From assembly GCA_903899965.1 (NCBI GenBank), contig CAIULB010000010.1, positions 1-64,000 on the forward strand: 64,000 nucleotides of DNA, read 5' to 3'. The stretch is from an uncultured Methylophilaceae bacterium (GTDB lineage Bacteria; Pseudomonadota; Gammaproteobacteria; Burkholderiales; Methylophilaceae). The stretch's first letter is position 1. Every line of letters starts with the position of its first letter. This document shows positions 7,749 through 16,868 of this stretch, piece after piece. The notes beneath the pieces are model-generated. The model had not been told where the DNA came from, did not search any database, and saw only the letters and a program-made list of their open reading frames with translations. The translations under genes were made by a program, and so were the position numbers.

Positions 7749-8495
7749 TCAAACTGGGTTATCGATATCAATAAAGTCATGTGCCAATCCGAACTGATTA
7801 GATAAATGTTCACCCAATGCTTTGACACCATAACGTTCAGTGGCATGATGCCCCGCAGCAATGTAAGCCACCCCTGACTCACGTGCCAAATGGACTGTCT
7901 GCTCTGAAACCTCACCGCTAATAAAAACATCCACGCCCAACTCAATCGCATCATTCATATAGCCCTGTGCTCCGCCAGTACACCAAGCTACATTTTTAAT
8001 TGAACGATTTAAATCACCAATCACTAAAGGCACCCTACCGAGCTGATTGCCAATATGCTCAGAAAACTGGCTCAATGTTTGCAACTCACCCAAGCTACCT
8101 TGAGCAATTAAGCATTGGCTGCCAGAGTAATCTTGCACATTCAAACCCAACACTTTTCCCAACTGGGCATTATTTCCAAATTCTTGATGCGCATCTAGTG
8201 GCAAGTGATAAGCCAACAAGCTCATTTGATTATCCAGTAGAAATTTAATGCGATTGCGCTTCAAGCCAACTACGCAAGCGTCTTCGTTTTTCCAGAAATA
8301 ACCGTGATGCACCAGCACAGCATCAGCCCCTGCCACTTTCGCAGCCTCCAAAAAATCCATGCTTGCACTAACACCAGTCACAATTTTTTTTATTTGTGAC
8401 TTACCCTCAACTTGCAAGCCATTTGGGCAATAGTCGGTGAATCGCTCCACCTGTAAAATTTGTCGGGTATAATTTACTAATTGTTTTAATTCCAT
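7749..8495 (-). CDS. NIF3/YbgI family dinuclear metal-binding protein
   Basis: Conserved family forming toroidal hexamers with two metal ions per subunit; suggested GTP cyclohydrolase I type 2-like or metallohydrolase roles are unproven. The 248 residues include the metal-ligand segments AVLVHHGYFWKNE (near 60), LLAYHLPLDAHQEFGNN (near 95-110) and the C-terminal AAGHHATERYG. Family length is normal. It is a single gene, divergent from the HtrA protease 47 bp away, the same pairing found in many betaproteobacteria. Function is not deducible beyond the fold. Confidence 0.9.
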   Translation of the reverse strand: MELKQLVNYTRQILQVERFTDYCPNGLQVEGKSQIKKIVTGVSASMDFLEAAKVAGADAVLVHHGYFWKNEDACVVGLKRNRIKFLLDNQMSLLAYHLPLDAHQEFGNNAQLGKVLGLNVQDYSGSQCLIAQGSLGELQTLSQFSEHIGNQLGRVPLVIGDLNRSIKNVAWCTGGAQGYMNDAIELGVDVFISGEVSEQTVHLARESGVAYIAAGHHATERYGVKALGEHLSNQFGLAHDFIDIDNPV

Positions 8496-8542
8496 ATTTT
8501 TTCCGAAATTGTTACGTTAGTTATTTTTAGCTGGTAAACCAT

Positions 8543-9685
8543 ATGAAGAAACTTTGGCTCATTTTCGCACAAACAGTCACTGTCAGCCTTGCTGTTGTTT
8601 TTATTGCGCAAATTTTTTACCCAAAACTCATCCACGCCAATATCCAATACATTGAAGACCACCTAACAAAAACCCCAGAGCAAAAAAATAGCGCGGGCTC
8701 ATATAGCGACGCCGCCCAAAAAGCCATGCCATCAGTGGTGAATATTTTTACAAGCAAGAAAAACTCAAACAACCCGCATCAACAATTCCTAGATGACCCG
8801 CTATTAAAACACTTCTTTGGGGACCAGTCAGACGAGCAATCGCAACATGAAACCAGCCTTGGATCTGGTGTGATCGTCAATGAAAATGGCCTCATTCTCA
8901 CCAACCAGCATGTGATTGAATCGGCCGATGAGATTCAAGTTGCATTGGAAGATGGGCGAACAGTTAAAGCGCATGTTGTTGGTTCAGACCCAGATACTGA
9001 CCTTGCAGTTCTTAAAATTGATGTTAAAAATCTTCCTGCCATTACTTTTGCTGATGCCGAGAAAAACAAAGTTGGCGATGTGGTGCTCGCCATTGGCAAT
9101 CCCTTTGGAGTTGGCCAAACCGTGACGCAAGGCATTATTAGCGCCCTTGGCCGCAACCATTTAGGCATAAGCACTTTTGAAAACTTCATTCAAACGGATG
9201 CTTCCATCAATCCTGGAAATTCAGGTGGCGCACTGATTGATGCAGATGGAAACTTAGTGGGAGTTAACAGCGCGATTTACTCTCGCAATGGTGGTTCTAT
9301 GGGTATTGGCTTTGCCATCCCTGTTAGCATTGCCAAACAAGTAATGGAGCAAATCATTCGCCAAGGTAGCGTGACACGAGGTTGGATAGGAATTGAAGCT
9401 CAAGACATGACCGCCGAACTCGCCGAGTCATTCAAACTTAAAAATGCCCAAGGCTCTTTAATTGCAGGGATTATTAAAAACAGCCCCGCTGAGCGCGCAG
9501 GACTTAAAGCAGGTGATGTCCTATTAGAAATAAACGGACTTCAGGTGATTGACAGTAGCAATATGCTTGGGCTTATTTTTGAATTAAAACCCAACAAACA
9601 AGCGATATTGAAAATCGCCAGAAACCAAAAAGAGATTAATGTGCCGGTGATTATAGGTCGCAGACCTAAACTTGAAGCGAATTAG
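8543..9685 (+). CDS. DegS/DegQ-type periplasmic serine protease (HtrA family, one PDZ)
   Basis: Trypsin-fold envelope protease. The 380 residues carry an N-terminal hydrophobic anchor (about 4-24), the catalytic triad His123 (LTNQHVIES), Asp153 (DTDLAVLKI) and Ser227 (PGNSGGAL), and a single C-terminal PDZ domain (about 280-370). One PDZ plus an uncleaved-looking anchor resembles DegS, the sigma-E stress sensor, but no rseA/rpoE is adjacent. A flexible Gln/Asn-rich LA-like loop spans about 72-102. Its end overlaps the convergent tatC by 4 bp. Confidence 0.93.
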   Translation: MKKLWLIFAQTVTVSLAVVFIAQIFYPKLIHANIQYIEDHLTKTPEQKNSAGSYSDAAQKAMPSVVNIFTSKKNSNNPHQQFLDDPLLKHFFGDQSDEQSQHETSLGSGVIVNENGLILTNQHVIESADEIQVALEDGRTVKAHVVGSDPDTDLAVLKIDVKNLPAITFADAEKNKVGDVVLAIGNPFGVGQTVTQGIISALGRNHLGISTFENFIQTDASINPGNSGGALIDADGNLVGVNSAIYSRNGGSMGIGFAIPVSIAKQVMEQIIRQGSVTRGWIGIEAQDMTAELAESFKLKNAQGSLIAGIIKNSPAERAGLKAGDVLLEINGLQVIDSSNMLGLIFELKPNKQAILKIARNQKEINVPVIIGRRPKLEAN

Positions 9686-10404
9686 TCACTCGTGCGCGGT
9701 GCTAAAAACCTTGCGACAAAAATCCCAGCCTCGTACAAGAACCACAAAGGCACAGCCAACATAATTTGTGAAATCACATCCGGCGGCGTCAAAATTGCGC
9801 CGACAATAAACGCGCCGACAATCACGTAAGGCCTAGCTTCTTTTAATATCTCGACTTTAACGATATTAAACTTCACCAAAACCACCACAGCAATTGGCAC
9901 TTCAAAAGCCAATCCAAATGAAACAAACATTGTTGTTACAAAATCCAAATAGCTACCGATATCTGTCATCACTGCAACTCCCTCAGGGGCTGATGCGGTG
10001 ATAAATCCAAACAACACAGGAAAGACAGCAAAGTAAGCGAAAGCCATTCCAGCAAGGAAAAGCAAAGTGCTGGCGACAATCAACGGGCCTATAAAACGAC
10101 GCTCATGCGCATAAAGCCCCGGCGCTACAAACGCCCAAGCTTGGTAAAGCGTGTAAGGTAACGAGACAACAATTGCGACTAAAGTAGAAACTTTCATTGG
10201 GACTAAAAAAGGCGTGGTGACCGCAGTGGCTATCATCTGGGTACCTGCTGGCATATGGCTTAACAGCGGCTGCGCCAGCCAAGTATAAAGCTCGTTTGAA
10301 AATGGTAGAAAAGCAATGGCGCAAACAACCAAACCCAAGACAATCTTAAGTAAGCGGTTTCGCAATTCAAGTAAATGCGAAATGAAAGTCTCTGTCACGC
10401 TCAT
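9682..10404 (-). CDS. tatC: Sec-independent protein translocase TatC
   Basis: Core receptor of the twin-arginine translocon, which exports folded proteins; it recognises the RR motif. The 240 residues have six hydrophobic segments and the family hallmarks near the N-terminus (FISHLLELRNRLLKI) and between helices 1 and 2 (MKVSTLVAIVVSLPYTLYQAWAFVAPGLYAHERR). The start overlaps tatB by 4 bp. Last gene of hinT-tatA-tatB-tatC, which itself follows the his genes with small gaps. Confidence 0.96.
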   Translation of the reverse strand: MSVTETFISHLLELRNRLLKIVLGLVVCAIAFLPFSNELYTWLAQPLLSHMPAGTQMIATAVTTPFLVPMKVSTLVAIVVSLPYTLYQAWAFVAPGLYAHERRFIGPLIVASTLLFLAGMAFAYFAVFPVLFGFITASAPEGVAVMTDIGSYLDFVTTMFVSFGLAFEVPIAVVVLVKFNIVKVEILKEARPYVIVGAFIVGAILTPPDVISQIMLAVPLWFLYEAGIFVARFLAPRTSD

Positions 10405-10745
10405 TTGGACTTGGATTTTCTGATGGTTTTAGGCTTTGAGGCTGCGTTTGTTGCCGGCTTTGGATCTTCTAATTGGAGCTCAGTTTGAGCTTGAGGGGTT
10501 GCGCTTGGCGCGAGAATGCTGTTTTCTACTTGCTTAGATTGCGCCTGAATTTCTTGCTGCAATTTTTTGAGGTCTTCAAATTGCATTTCGCGCTCAACTT
10601 CAGACTTCACACTGTTAACATAGCGCTGCATTCGCCCTAACAATGCGCCTGCTGTGCGCGCTACTTTAGGAAGTCTTTCAGGGCCGATAACAATCATTGC
10701 AACAACGGCTATGAGCACCAGCTCTGAAAATCCTACATCAAACAT
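10401..10745 (-). CDS. tatB: Twin-arginine translocase subunit TatB
   Basis: Single-span component that with TatC forms the Tat receptor. The 114 residues open MFDVGFSELVLIAVVAMIVIGPERLPKVART (helix then amphipathic helix; the Glu-Leu and GPERLP features separate TatB from TatA). A charged coiled region and a basic tail (KPKTIRKSKSK) follow. Three bases separate it from tatA and it overlaps tatC by four. Confidence 0.95.
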   Translation of the reverse strand: MFDVGFSELVLIAVVAMIVIGPERLPKVARTAGALLGRMQRYVNSVKSEVEREMQFEDLKKLQQEIQAQSKQVENSILAPSATPQAQTELQLEDPKPATNAASKPKTIRKSKSK

Positions 10746-10748
10746 AAA

Positions 10749-10943
10749 TCAGTGTTTCGTTTTATCAATCACTTCAGCATCGATTGTTTCAACGTTGCGA
10801 CCCTCTTCAGGCTTCACTTCATCCTTCATCGCGTCTTTGAAGTTTTTGATAGCACCACCTAAATCACCACCAATATTACGCAGTCTTTTTGTACCAAATA
10901 CGATAAGTGCAATCACCAAGATAACAATTAATTCTTTAAACAT
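10749..10943 (-). CDS. tatA: Twin-arginine translocase subunit TatA
   Basis: Pore-forming component of the Tat system. The 64 residues have one N-terminal helix ([19 protein letters not shown]), the hinge FGTKRLR, an amphipathic helix containing the [12 protein letters not shown] element, and an acidic tail. It lies 14 bp after hinT and 3 bp before tatB. Likely clients in this window are the Rieske protein PetA and SoxY. Confidence 0.95.
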   Translation of the reverse strand: MFKELIVILVIALIVFGTKRLRNIGGDLGGAIKNFKDAMKDEVKPEEGRNVETIDAEVIDKTKH

Positions 10944-10957
10944 GAGATAACTCCTAA

Positions 10958-11296
10958 TTAAGTCTTGGGTAAGTTCGAGCCGCCGCCAAACACATGGATA
11001 TGAATGTGAAACACCTCTTGTCCACCCTCACGGCCAGTATTAATCATAGTGCGAAAGCCCTTCAAGCCTTGCTCTGCAGCTAGCTTAGGTGCCAACAGCA
11101 GCATATTACCAAGCAAAGCCTGATAAGACGGCTCTACTGATGCGAGACTTTCAATATGTAATTTTGGGACAATTAAAAAGTGGATAGGCGCGATTGGATG
11201 GATGTCATGAAAAACGATGACATCGTCATCTTCAAAAATCTTTTTTGAAGGAATTTCACCTTTCGTGATTTTGCAAAAAATACAATCTGCGCTCAT
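10958..11296 (-). CDS. hinT: HIT-family purine nucleoside phosphoramidase (HinT-like)
   Basis: Histidine-triad nucleotide hydrolase acting on AMP-amine conjugates; its physiological role is unclear. The 112 residues show [15 protein letters not shown] at the start and the catalytic triad HIHIHVFGG near the end. HIT genes are common next to hisE and tatA in betaproteobacteria, as here (20 bp after hisE, 14 bp before tatA). Length is normal. Confidence 0.92.
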   Translation of the reverse strand: MSADCIFCKITKGEIPSKKIFEDDDVIVFHDIHPIAPIHFLIVPKLHIESLASVEPSYQALLGNMLLLAPKLAAEQGLKGFRTMINTGREGGQEVFHIHIHVFGGGSNLPKT

Positions 11297-11316
11297 CTTT
11301 TCTAACCTTGTCGAAT

Positions 11317-11637
11317 CTAGTCTTTAGGACGTGAGGCTTTTTCAGCAATACCAGACAAGCCTTCACGACGTGCCAATTCATCCAAAACATCCTGCGCACT
11401 CAATCCAGCTTGAGAAAGCATCACCATGGTGTGAAACCACAAATCAGCAGTTTCATAAATCAAGTCTTCTTTACTGCCATCTTTCGCAGCAATAATAGTT
11501 TCAGCCGCTTCTTCACCAACTTTTTTAAGGATGCTATTCATCCCTTTGCTGTACAACCTGGCAACATAGGAAGTTTGTGGGTCCGCGTCTTTTCTGCTTT
11601 CTAGCAACTCAGTCAACCGTTGAATGATGTCATTCAT
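11317..11637 (-). CDS. hisE: Phosphoribosyl-ATP pyrophosphatase
   Basis: Second step of histidine biosynthesis, PRATP to PRAMP. The 106-residue all-helical protein has the MazG-like metal motif [21 protein letters not shown] (acidic residues near 38-58). It is separate from hisI, not fused as in enterobacteria, and overlaps the hisI end by 8 bp. Last his gene of the downstream block. Confidence 0.95.
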   Translation of the reverse strand: MNDIIQRLTELLESRKDADPQTSYVARLYSKGMNSILKKVGEEAAETIIAAKDGSKEDLIYETADLWFHTMVMLSQAGLSAQDVLDELARREGLSGIAEKASRPKD

Positions 11638-12013
11638 GTTTATAAATTTCCTCTGGATTTTTAATCACAGGTTTATCTGTTTTCCACTCACCATTTTCAA
11701 GCTTTTGGAAAAAGCAGTCATGACGTCCAGTATGACAGGCAATCCCACCTATCTGTTCAACCGTCATTAAAATAACGTCCTCATCACAATCCAAACGAAG
11801 TTCATGCACTTTTTGCATATGGCCTGACTCTTCACCTTTATGCCAAAGTTTGCCACGTGAGCGTGACCAATAAACAGCATGGCCTGTTTCAACAGTGAGC
11901 TGCAAAGCCTCTCGGTTCATAAAAGCAAACATCAACACCTGATTAGTGCCAAGCTCTTGGGCAATCACTGGCACCAAGCCATTAGTCCAGCTTACTTTAT
12001 CTAGCCAGTTCAC
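11630..12013 (-). CDS. hisI: Phosphoribosyl-AMP cyclohydrolase
   Basis: Third step of histidine biosynthesis, opening the purine ring of PRAMP. The 127 residues contain the Zn/Mg site motifs [15 protein letters not shown] and [14 protein letters not shown] (Cys and His ligands). Start is GTG at 12013 inside GTGA, shared with the hisF stop, so translation is coupled. A stand-alone gene, with hisE following. Confidence 0.95.
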   Translation of the reverse strand: MNWLDKVSWTNGLVPVIAQELGTNQVLMFAFMNREALQLTVETGHAVYWSRSRGKLWHKGEESGHMQKVHELRLDCDEDVILMTVEQIGGIACHTGRHDCFFQKLENGEWKTDKPVIKNPEEIYKHE

Positions 12014-12783
12014 AGCCTAACCTCTATGCCGTGGTCACGCATATATTCTTTAGCTTGGCGTACAGTGTATTCGCCATAGTGAAAAATACTGGCTGCAAGC
12101 ACGGCATCCGCGCCGCCTAATTTCACACCATCAACTAAATGCTGCAAATTACCCACACCACCAGAGGCAATAATCGGCACATCAACTGCATCGCTAATCG
12201 CTTTATTTAAGCCGAGATTAAAACCTATTTTGGTGCCGTCCCGGTCCATACTCGTCACCAGCAACTCACCTGCGCCTAAACTTACCATTTTGCGCGCCCA
12301 TTCAACAGCATCCAACCCTGTTTCTTTGCGACCACCATGGGTAAATACCTCCCATCTAGGCTGGCCTAAAGGATCAACGCCAACTTGCTTAGCATCAATC
12401 GCAACAACGATACACTGTGATCCATAGCGGTCAGCTGCATCAGCAACCAATTGCGGATTCACTACTGCCGAAGTATTAATACTGACTTTATCAGCCCCTG
12501 CATTAAGTAAGCGACGCACATCTTCTACTTCACGAACGCCACCACCTACCGTTAACGGAATGAATACCTGCGAAGCGACTTCTTCAATAATATGCAGAAT
12601 TAATCCGCGATTATCAGAACTTGCAGTAATGTCCAAAAAGGTTAATTCGTCAGCCCCTTGTTCGTCGTAACGGCGCGCGATTTCAACAGGATCACCTGCG
12701 TCACGCAATTCAAGAAAGTTAACGCCTTTTACGACACGACCATCAGTCACGTCTAAGCAAGGAATGATGCGTTTGGCTAACAT
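12010..12783 (-). CDS. hisF: Imidazole glycerol phosphate synthase, cyclase subunit
   Basis: TIM-barrel cyclase that works with HisH to make IGP and AICAR. The 257 residues begin [20 protein letters not shown], with the catalytic Asp at residue 11, and have the second catalytic Asp in [12 protein letters not shown] near 180. Phosphate-binding GGV and SGG turns are present. Its ATG overlaps the hisA stop as TAATG, and its stop overlaps the hisI start. Confidence 0.97.
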   Translation of the reverse strand: MLAKRIIPCLDVTDGRVVKGVNFLELRDAGDPVEIARRYDEQGADELTFLDITASSDNRGLILHIIEEVASQVFIPLTVGGGVREVEDVRRLLNAGADKVSINTSAVVNPQLVADAADRYGSQCIVVAIDAKQVGVDPLGQPRWEVFTHGGRKETGLDAVEWARKMVSLGAGELLVTSMDRDGTKIGFNLGLNKAISDAVDVPIIASGGVGNLQHLVDGVKLGGADAVLAASIFHYGEYTVRQAKEYMRDHGIEVRL

Positions 12784-13523
12784 TAACCGTTTAACTCATT
12801 TGCTAATGCTTGGGCCGCCTCAAAATTCAAGGTGCCTTCATAAATTGCACGGCCTGTAATCGCGCCCATAATGCCTTCGCTTTCAACAGCACAAAGCTTA
12901 CGCACATCATCCAAATCGGTAATGCCGCCGCTCGCAATCACTGGAATAGTGAGTGCTTGTGCCAAGGCCACTGTTGCTTCGATATTCACGCCACTTAACA
13001 TACCGTCACGACCGATGTCTGTATAAACTACAGCTTCAACACCATAGTCTTCAAACTTCTTGGCCAAATCAATCACATCATGACCTGTTAATCTAGACCA
13101 GCCATCAACTGCCACTTTGCCATCTTTAGCGTCCAAACCCACCATAATTTGACCTGGGAATGCATAACAGGCTTCATGCAAGAAACCTGGCGTTTTCACG
13201 GCTGCAGTGCCGATGATGACATAATCAATTCCACTATCAAGATAACGCTCAATCGTTTCTAAGTCGCGGATACCACCGCCCAATTGAATTGGGATCTCAC
13301 CACGACAGGCTTCAACTATTGCTTTAATCGCACCTTCATTCACTGGCTTACCAGCAAAAGCACCATTTAAATCCACAAGGTGCAAACGCTTACCGCCTTG
13401 ATCTACCCAATGGCGCGCCATGGCACCTGGATCTTCAGAAAATACCGTAGCATCTTCCATCAATCCTTGTTTCAAACGTACACAGTGACCGTCTTTTAAA
13501 TCGATAGCAGGAATAATTAACAT
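12783..13523 (-). CDS. hisA: ProFAR isomerase (phosphoribosylformimino-AICAR-P isomerase)
   Basis: TIM-barrel isomerase opening the ribose of ProFAR. The 246 residues start [20 protein letters not shown], with the catalytic Asp at residue 8, and carry the second catalytic Asp in [14 protein letters not shown] near 130. It is homologous to HisF, as usual for the family. ATG at 13523; 40 bp follow the hisH stop. Confidence 0.97.
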   Translation of the reverse strand: MLIIPAIDLKDGHCVRLKQGLMEDATVFSEDPGAMARHWVDQGGKRLHLVDLNGAFAGKPVNEGAIKAIVEACRGEIPIQLGGGIRDLETIERYLDSGIDYVIIGTAAVKTPGFLHEACYAFPGQIMVGLDAKDGKVAVDGWSRLTGHDVIDLAKKFEDYGVEAVVYTDIGRDGMLSGVNIEATVALAQALTIPVIASGGITDLDDVRKLCAVESEGIMGAITGRAIYEGTLNFEAAQALANELNG

Positions 13524-13563
13524 AATATAAAGGCTGTCTTACAAATTAAATGAGATTAATAAA

Positions 13564-14208
13564 TTAAGACTTACCATTCCACTGAACAAAGTTGGATAAC
13601 AACTGTAATCCAGCATGCTGACTTTTTTCTGGGTGGAACTGAACTGCAAAAATGTTGTTATGTGAAATAGCTCCTGTAAAAGTCCCAGGATATTCAGTCA
13701 CGCCTGCAACTAAACTTGTATCATCTGGCTGCACATAATAACTGTGCACGTAATAGAAACGCTCACCATCAGGAATAGCTTGCCACATTGGGTGGGCTTG
13801 CTTTTGATAAATTTGATTCCAGCCCATGTGCGGCACTTTTAGCTTATTGCCATCTGCGTCATGCATCGCATCTGGAGCAAAGCGTTTTACCTGACCAGCC
13901 AAAATACCCAATCCGTTAGCATCACCCTCTTCAGAGTGCTGAAACAAAAGCTGTAAGCCAATACAAATACCAAGGAATGGTTTGGTCGCAGCACTTTGCA
14001 CAATTGCATCATGCAAACCTCTAGACTCAAGTTCACGCATGCAATCTGGCATCGCACCTTGCCCTGGGAACACAACACGCTCGGCATCAAGAATGTCTTT
14101 AGCACTACTTGTCACGACGACGTTTTTATTGGGGGCAACATGCTCCAAGGCTTTTGAAACTGAGCGCAAATTGCCCATGCCATAATCTACTACTGCTATA
14201 TCAATCAT
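13564..14208 (-). CDS. hisH: Imidazole glycerol phosphate synthase, glutaminase subunit
   Basis: Class I glutamine amidotransferase that feeds ammonia to HisF. The 214 residues have the nucleophile Cys in KPFLGICIGLQLLF (near 82), the oxyanion region PGQGAMPDCM, and the His-Glu dyad in AVQFHPEKS near 195. Preceded by a 76-bp gap from hisB that contains a long hairpin. Confidence 0.97.
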   Translation of the reverse strand: MIDIAVVDYGMGNLRSVSKALEHVAPNKNVVVTSSAKDILDAERVVFPGQGAMPDCMRELESRGLHDAIVQSAATKPFLGICIGLQLLFQHSEEGDANGLGILAGQVKRFAPDAMHDADGNKLKVPHMGWNQIYQKQAHPMWQAIPDGERFYYVHSYYVQPDDTSLVAGVTEYPGTFTGAISHNNIFAVQFHPEKSQHAGLQLLSNFVQWNGKS

Positions 14209-14224
14209 GATACTTTTCTGAAAA

Positions 14225-14260
14225 TTTCGTCATCCATTCTTAACAAGCTGGACAACGAAA
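14225..14260 (-). repeat. Inverted repeat (mRNA hairpin) between hisB and hisH
   Basis: In the minus-strand transcript, 12-base arms at 14249-14260 and 14225-14236 pair fully with two G-U wobbles around a 12-base loop. A long U-run does not follow (ATTTTCAG), so it is a weak terminator at best. It could be a processing or stability element setting the hisB to hisH ratio. Seen directly; function inferred. Confidence 0.5.
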
Positions 14261-14284
14261 GTTTTGAGTAATTAACACTCAGAC

Positions 14285-14872
14285 TTATAAAGTTCCCTTA
14301 GTAGAAGGCATAATACCTGCCATACGAGGATCTAATTCGGAGGCCATACGAAGCGCACGGCCAAATGCTTTAAATATTGTTTCTGCTTGATGGTGTGCAT
14401 TGTCGCCACGCAAATTATCAATGTGCAATGTCACCAGCGCGTGGTTAACAAAACCTTGAAAAAATTCATGAATGAGATCCACATCAAAATCACCAATGCG
14501 AGCACGTTTGAATTCAACGCCGAACTCCAAGCCTGGTCGCCCAGATAAGTCCAGCGTAACGCGTGACAAAGCCTCATCTAAAGGCACATACGAATGCCCA
14601 TAGCGACGCAATCCTTTTTTATCGCCCACTGCCTTTGCAAAAGCCTGACCCAAGGTTATGCCAACATCTTCTACAGTGTGATGTGCATCAATGTGCAAAT
14701 CACCCTTTGCTTCAATCGTGATATCCATCATGCCGTGTCTGGCAATCTGATCAATCATATGGTCAAGAAAACCTAGCCCACTCGCCAATTGAGAGGCCCC
14801 AGTTCCGTCAAGATTAATCGACGCAACAATTTGGGTTTCTAGAGTATTACGGCTAACTTCAGCTTTACGCAT
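14285..14872 (-). CDS. hisB: Imidazoleglycerol-phosphate dehydratase
   Basis: Mn-dependent dehydratase forming imidazole acetol phosphate. The 195 residues are the monofunctional form, with no histidinol phosphatase domain. The duplicated metal motifs [14 protein letters not shown] (near 62) and [19 protein letters not shown] (near 160) are intact, as are [13 protein letters not shown] and the C-terminal PSTKGTL. It is separated from hps by the terminator at 14901-14943, so its transcription depends on read-through or an unseen promoter in the 28 bp between. Confidence 0.97.
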   Translation of the reverse strand: MRKAEVSRNTLETQIVASINLDGTGASQLASGLGFLDHMIDQIARHGMMDITIEAKGDLHIDAHHTVEDVGITLGQAFAKAVGDKKGLRRYGHSYVPLDEALSRVTLDLSGRPGLEFGVEFKRARIGDFDVDLIHEFFQGFVNHALVTLHIDNLRGDNAHHQAETIFKAFGRALRMASELDPRMAGIMPSTKGTL

Positions 14873-14900
14873 GAGAGTATGTTTTCTTTCTTAATTTACA

Positions 14901-14943
14901 AATAAAAACCGCCGCAAAACGTATTACCTTGTTTTGCAGCGGT
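14901..14943 (-). terminator. Rho-independent terminator of hps
   Basis: On the minus strand the 13-base arms (14931-14943 and 14908-14920) pair with one T-G wobble around a 10-base loop. The run TTTTATTTG follows immediately at 14907 downward. It lies 42 bp past the hps stop and only 28 bp before the hisB start, so it separates hps from the downstream his genes. Confidence 0.85.
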
Positions 14944-14985
14944 CTCTTATGGTCGATTAGTACCTTTTATTTAGCCAACTTAATA

Positions 14986-15663
14986 TTAGCTAAACAAGCC
15001 TTTCAACCAACCGAACAAACCACCTGATTTGCCAGCGTGTGCAATTGCAGTGATTTCTGCAGCAGAAGCAGCAGGATCAGCAGCACCGTAGATAGCAGCG
15101 CCAGCTACAATGATAGATGCACCAGCGTCACGAACTTGCGCTGTTGTAGAAGCTTTAACGCCACCAGCAACAGAGATTTCAACGCCAAGATTCAAGCTAG
15201 CAACCAATGCCAAGTCAGCAAATGGTGTTTGGCCAGCAGCTTGTTGGTCAAGACCAGTGTGAACGCCAATAATGTGTGCACCTAGCTTAGCCACTTCTTG
15301 TGTACGTGCTTTTTTGTCAGCAACGTTGATCAAGTCAACTTGTGCTTTTTTGCCGTACTTGTTAGCAACATCAATAACACCTTTGATAGTGCCGATATCC
15401 GATGTACCCAAAACTGTTGTAATGTCTGCACCAGCTTTGAAGAATGGCTCAGCTTCGTAGAAACCAGCATCAGCTGTTTTCAAGTCAACTAAAATCTTGT
15501 TGTTTGGGAATTTAGCACGTAGTGTTTCAACCAATTTGATACCGTTATGCTTAATGCATGGTGTACCAATTTCAAGGATATCAACATGTGGAGCAACTTT
15601 TGTAGCCAATGCTACTGTTGCGTCAAAATCCAATGAATCTAAAGCCATCTGTGTTAATGCCAT
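14986..15663 (-). CDS. hps: 3-hexulose-6-phosphate synthase (RuMP pathway)
   Basis: Condenses formaldehyde with ribulose 5-phosphate to hexulose 6-phosphate, the entry of the ribulose monophosphate cycle and the best organism marker in this window. A 225-residue TIM-barrel of the OMP decarboxylase suprafamily, with DLKTAD at 60-65 (catalytic Asp, Lys, Asp), EIGTPCIKHNG near 31-41 and the phosphate-binding VAGGV and VAGAAIYG turns. Start ATG at 15663 follows a perfect GGAGG; an in-frame ATG at 15687 lies upstream of that site and is rejected. It has its own promoter and terminator although it sits between hisC and hisB. The isomerase gene (hxlB/phi) is not in the window. Codon choice looks strongly biased, as for an abundant protein. 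Confidence 0.95.
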   Translation of the reverse strand: MALTQMALDSLDFDATVALATKVAPHVDILEIGTPCIKHNGIKLVETLRAKFPNNKILVDLKTADAGFYEAEPFFKAGADITTVLGTSDIGTIKGVIDVANKYGKKAQVDLINVADKKARTQEVAKLGAHIIGVHTGLDQQAAGQTPFADLALVASLNLGVEISVAGGVKASTTAQVRDAGASIIVAGAAIYGAADPAASAAEITAIAHAGKSGGLFGWLKGLFS

Positions 15664-15709
15664 GTTACTTCCTCCGCTTAATTGCAAGTTTACGATTTAA
15701 CTACACGCG

Positions 15710-15732
15710 TTATGATACATTTTTTTATGATA
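15710..15732. repeat. Direct repeat TTATGATA x2 in hps leader
   Basis: TTATGATA occurs at 15710-15717 and again at 15725-15732, a 15-bp offset. Both copies are in the untranslated leader of hps between the predicted start site and the ribosome-binding site. It may be a protein site or chance in AT-rich DNA. Confidence 0.3.
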
Positions 15733-15768
15733 TTAATGGTAAATAGATAAGGTTTTACCAAAAGTAGC

Positions 15769-15797
15769 TTTATATAACGATTTTTCTTTTTGGTCAA
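15769..15797 (-). promoter_or_regulatory. Strong sigma-70 promoter of hps
   Basis: The minus strand has TTGACC (15792-15797), exactly 17 bases, then TATAAA (15769-15774), each box one mismatch from consensus. It begins right after the hisC stop (15804), giving hps an untranslated leader of about 100 nt. Confidence 0.8.
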
Positions 15798-15803
15798 AAC
15801 TCT

Positions 15804-16868
15804 TTATATCTTGAGGGTGTTTTTTAGCGCTTTCACTAACGCCTGACATTCCTCATCTGTCCCGATTGTGATTCTTAAAAACTGGGCAATTCTGCTAGGC
15901 TTTTTAAAATGACGAATAATCACTTTCTGGTCTCGCAATGAGGCTGCTAAGGCTTCTGCATCATACTGAGGATGCCTTGCAAAAATAAAATTGGCACCTG
16001 ATGGCAAGACTTCGAAATCCAAGCTCTCCAGATCGTTAACCAGTTTTTCTCGGGTTTCAATAACCCGTTGGCGCATTTCTTCGAAGTAAGACTTGTCTTG
16101 CATAGCAGCAATTGCGCCAGCTTGAGCAAATCGATCTAGCGGGTAAGAATTAAAGCTGTCTTTTACGCGATGCAAAGCATCGATTAAATCAGGATGGCCA
16201 ACCGCATAGCCAACACGTAAACCAGCTAATGAACGTGCTTTTGATAGAGTGTGTGTGACTAACAACTGTGGGTAACGATTCACCAACGCAACAGCAGACT
16301 CTCCGCCAAAATCTACATACGCTTCATCAATCACGACAACTGACTCTGTATTATTCTTGAGCAACCGCTCAATCTCAGGCAGTGCCAATAAACGACCCGT
16401 CGGCGCATTAGGGTTAGGGAAAATGATCCCGCCGTTTGCCTTAAAGTAATCCTCTACTTTAATTTCGAACGCATCATTCAGCGGCACTGTTTCAAATTCA
16501 ATTTCGTACAACCCACAATAGACTGGATAAAAGCTATAAGTGACATCTGGAAATAAAATGGGTTTGTCATGCTTGAGCAAGGCATTAAACACATGGGCTA
16601 GCACTTCGTCAGAGCCATTGCCCACAAAAACCTGATTGGCATTTAAGCCATGATATTCGGCAATCGCTTGTTTAAGGCCATCAGAATTAGGGTCTGGATA
16701 AAGACGCAAGCTATCAGCAGCTTCTTTCTGCAATGCAGCAATCACCTTTGGACTTGGCCCATAAGGATTCTCATTGGTATTAAGCTTAATGAGATTGTTA
16801 ATTTTAGGCTGTTCGCCTGGCACGTACGGTGTCAGCGAGTGAACAAGCTTGCTCCAGTATTGACTCAT
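15804..16868 (-). CDS. hisC: Histidinol-phosphate aminotransferase
   Basis: PLP enzyme converting imidazole acetol phosphate to histidinol phosphate. The 354 residues have [11 protein letters not shown] near the N-terminus, [11 protein letters not shown] (cofactor Asp and Tyr), the Schiff-base Lys in [18 protein letters not shown] near 215, and the C-terminal [11 protein letters not shown] arginine. It overlaps the hisD stop by 4 bp (ATGA). Confidence 0.96.
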   Translation of the reverse strand: MSQYWSKLVHSLTPYVPGEQPKINNLIKLNTNENPYGPSPKVIAALQKEAADSLRLYPDPNSDGLKQAIAEYHGLNANQVFVGNGSDEVLAHVFNALLKHDKPILFPDVTYSFYPVYCGLYEIEFETVPLNDAFEIKVEDYFKANGGIIFPNPNAPTGRLLALPEIERLLKNNTESVVVIDEAYVDFGGESAVALVNRYPQLLVTHTLSKARSLAGLRVGYAVGHPDLIDALHRVKDSFNSYPLDRFAQAGAIAAMQDKSYFEEMRQRVIETREKLVNDLESLDFEVLPSGANFIFARHPQYDAEALAASLRDQKVIIRHFKKPSRIAQFLRITIGTDEECQALVKALKNTLKI

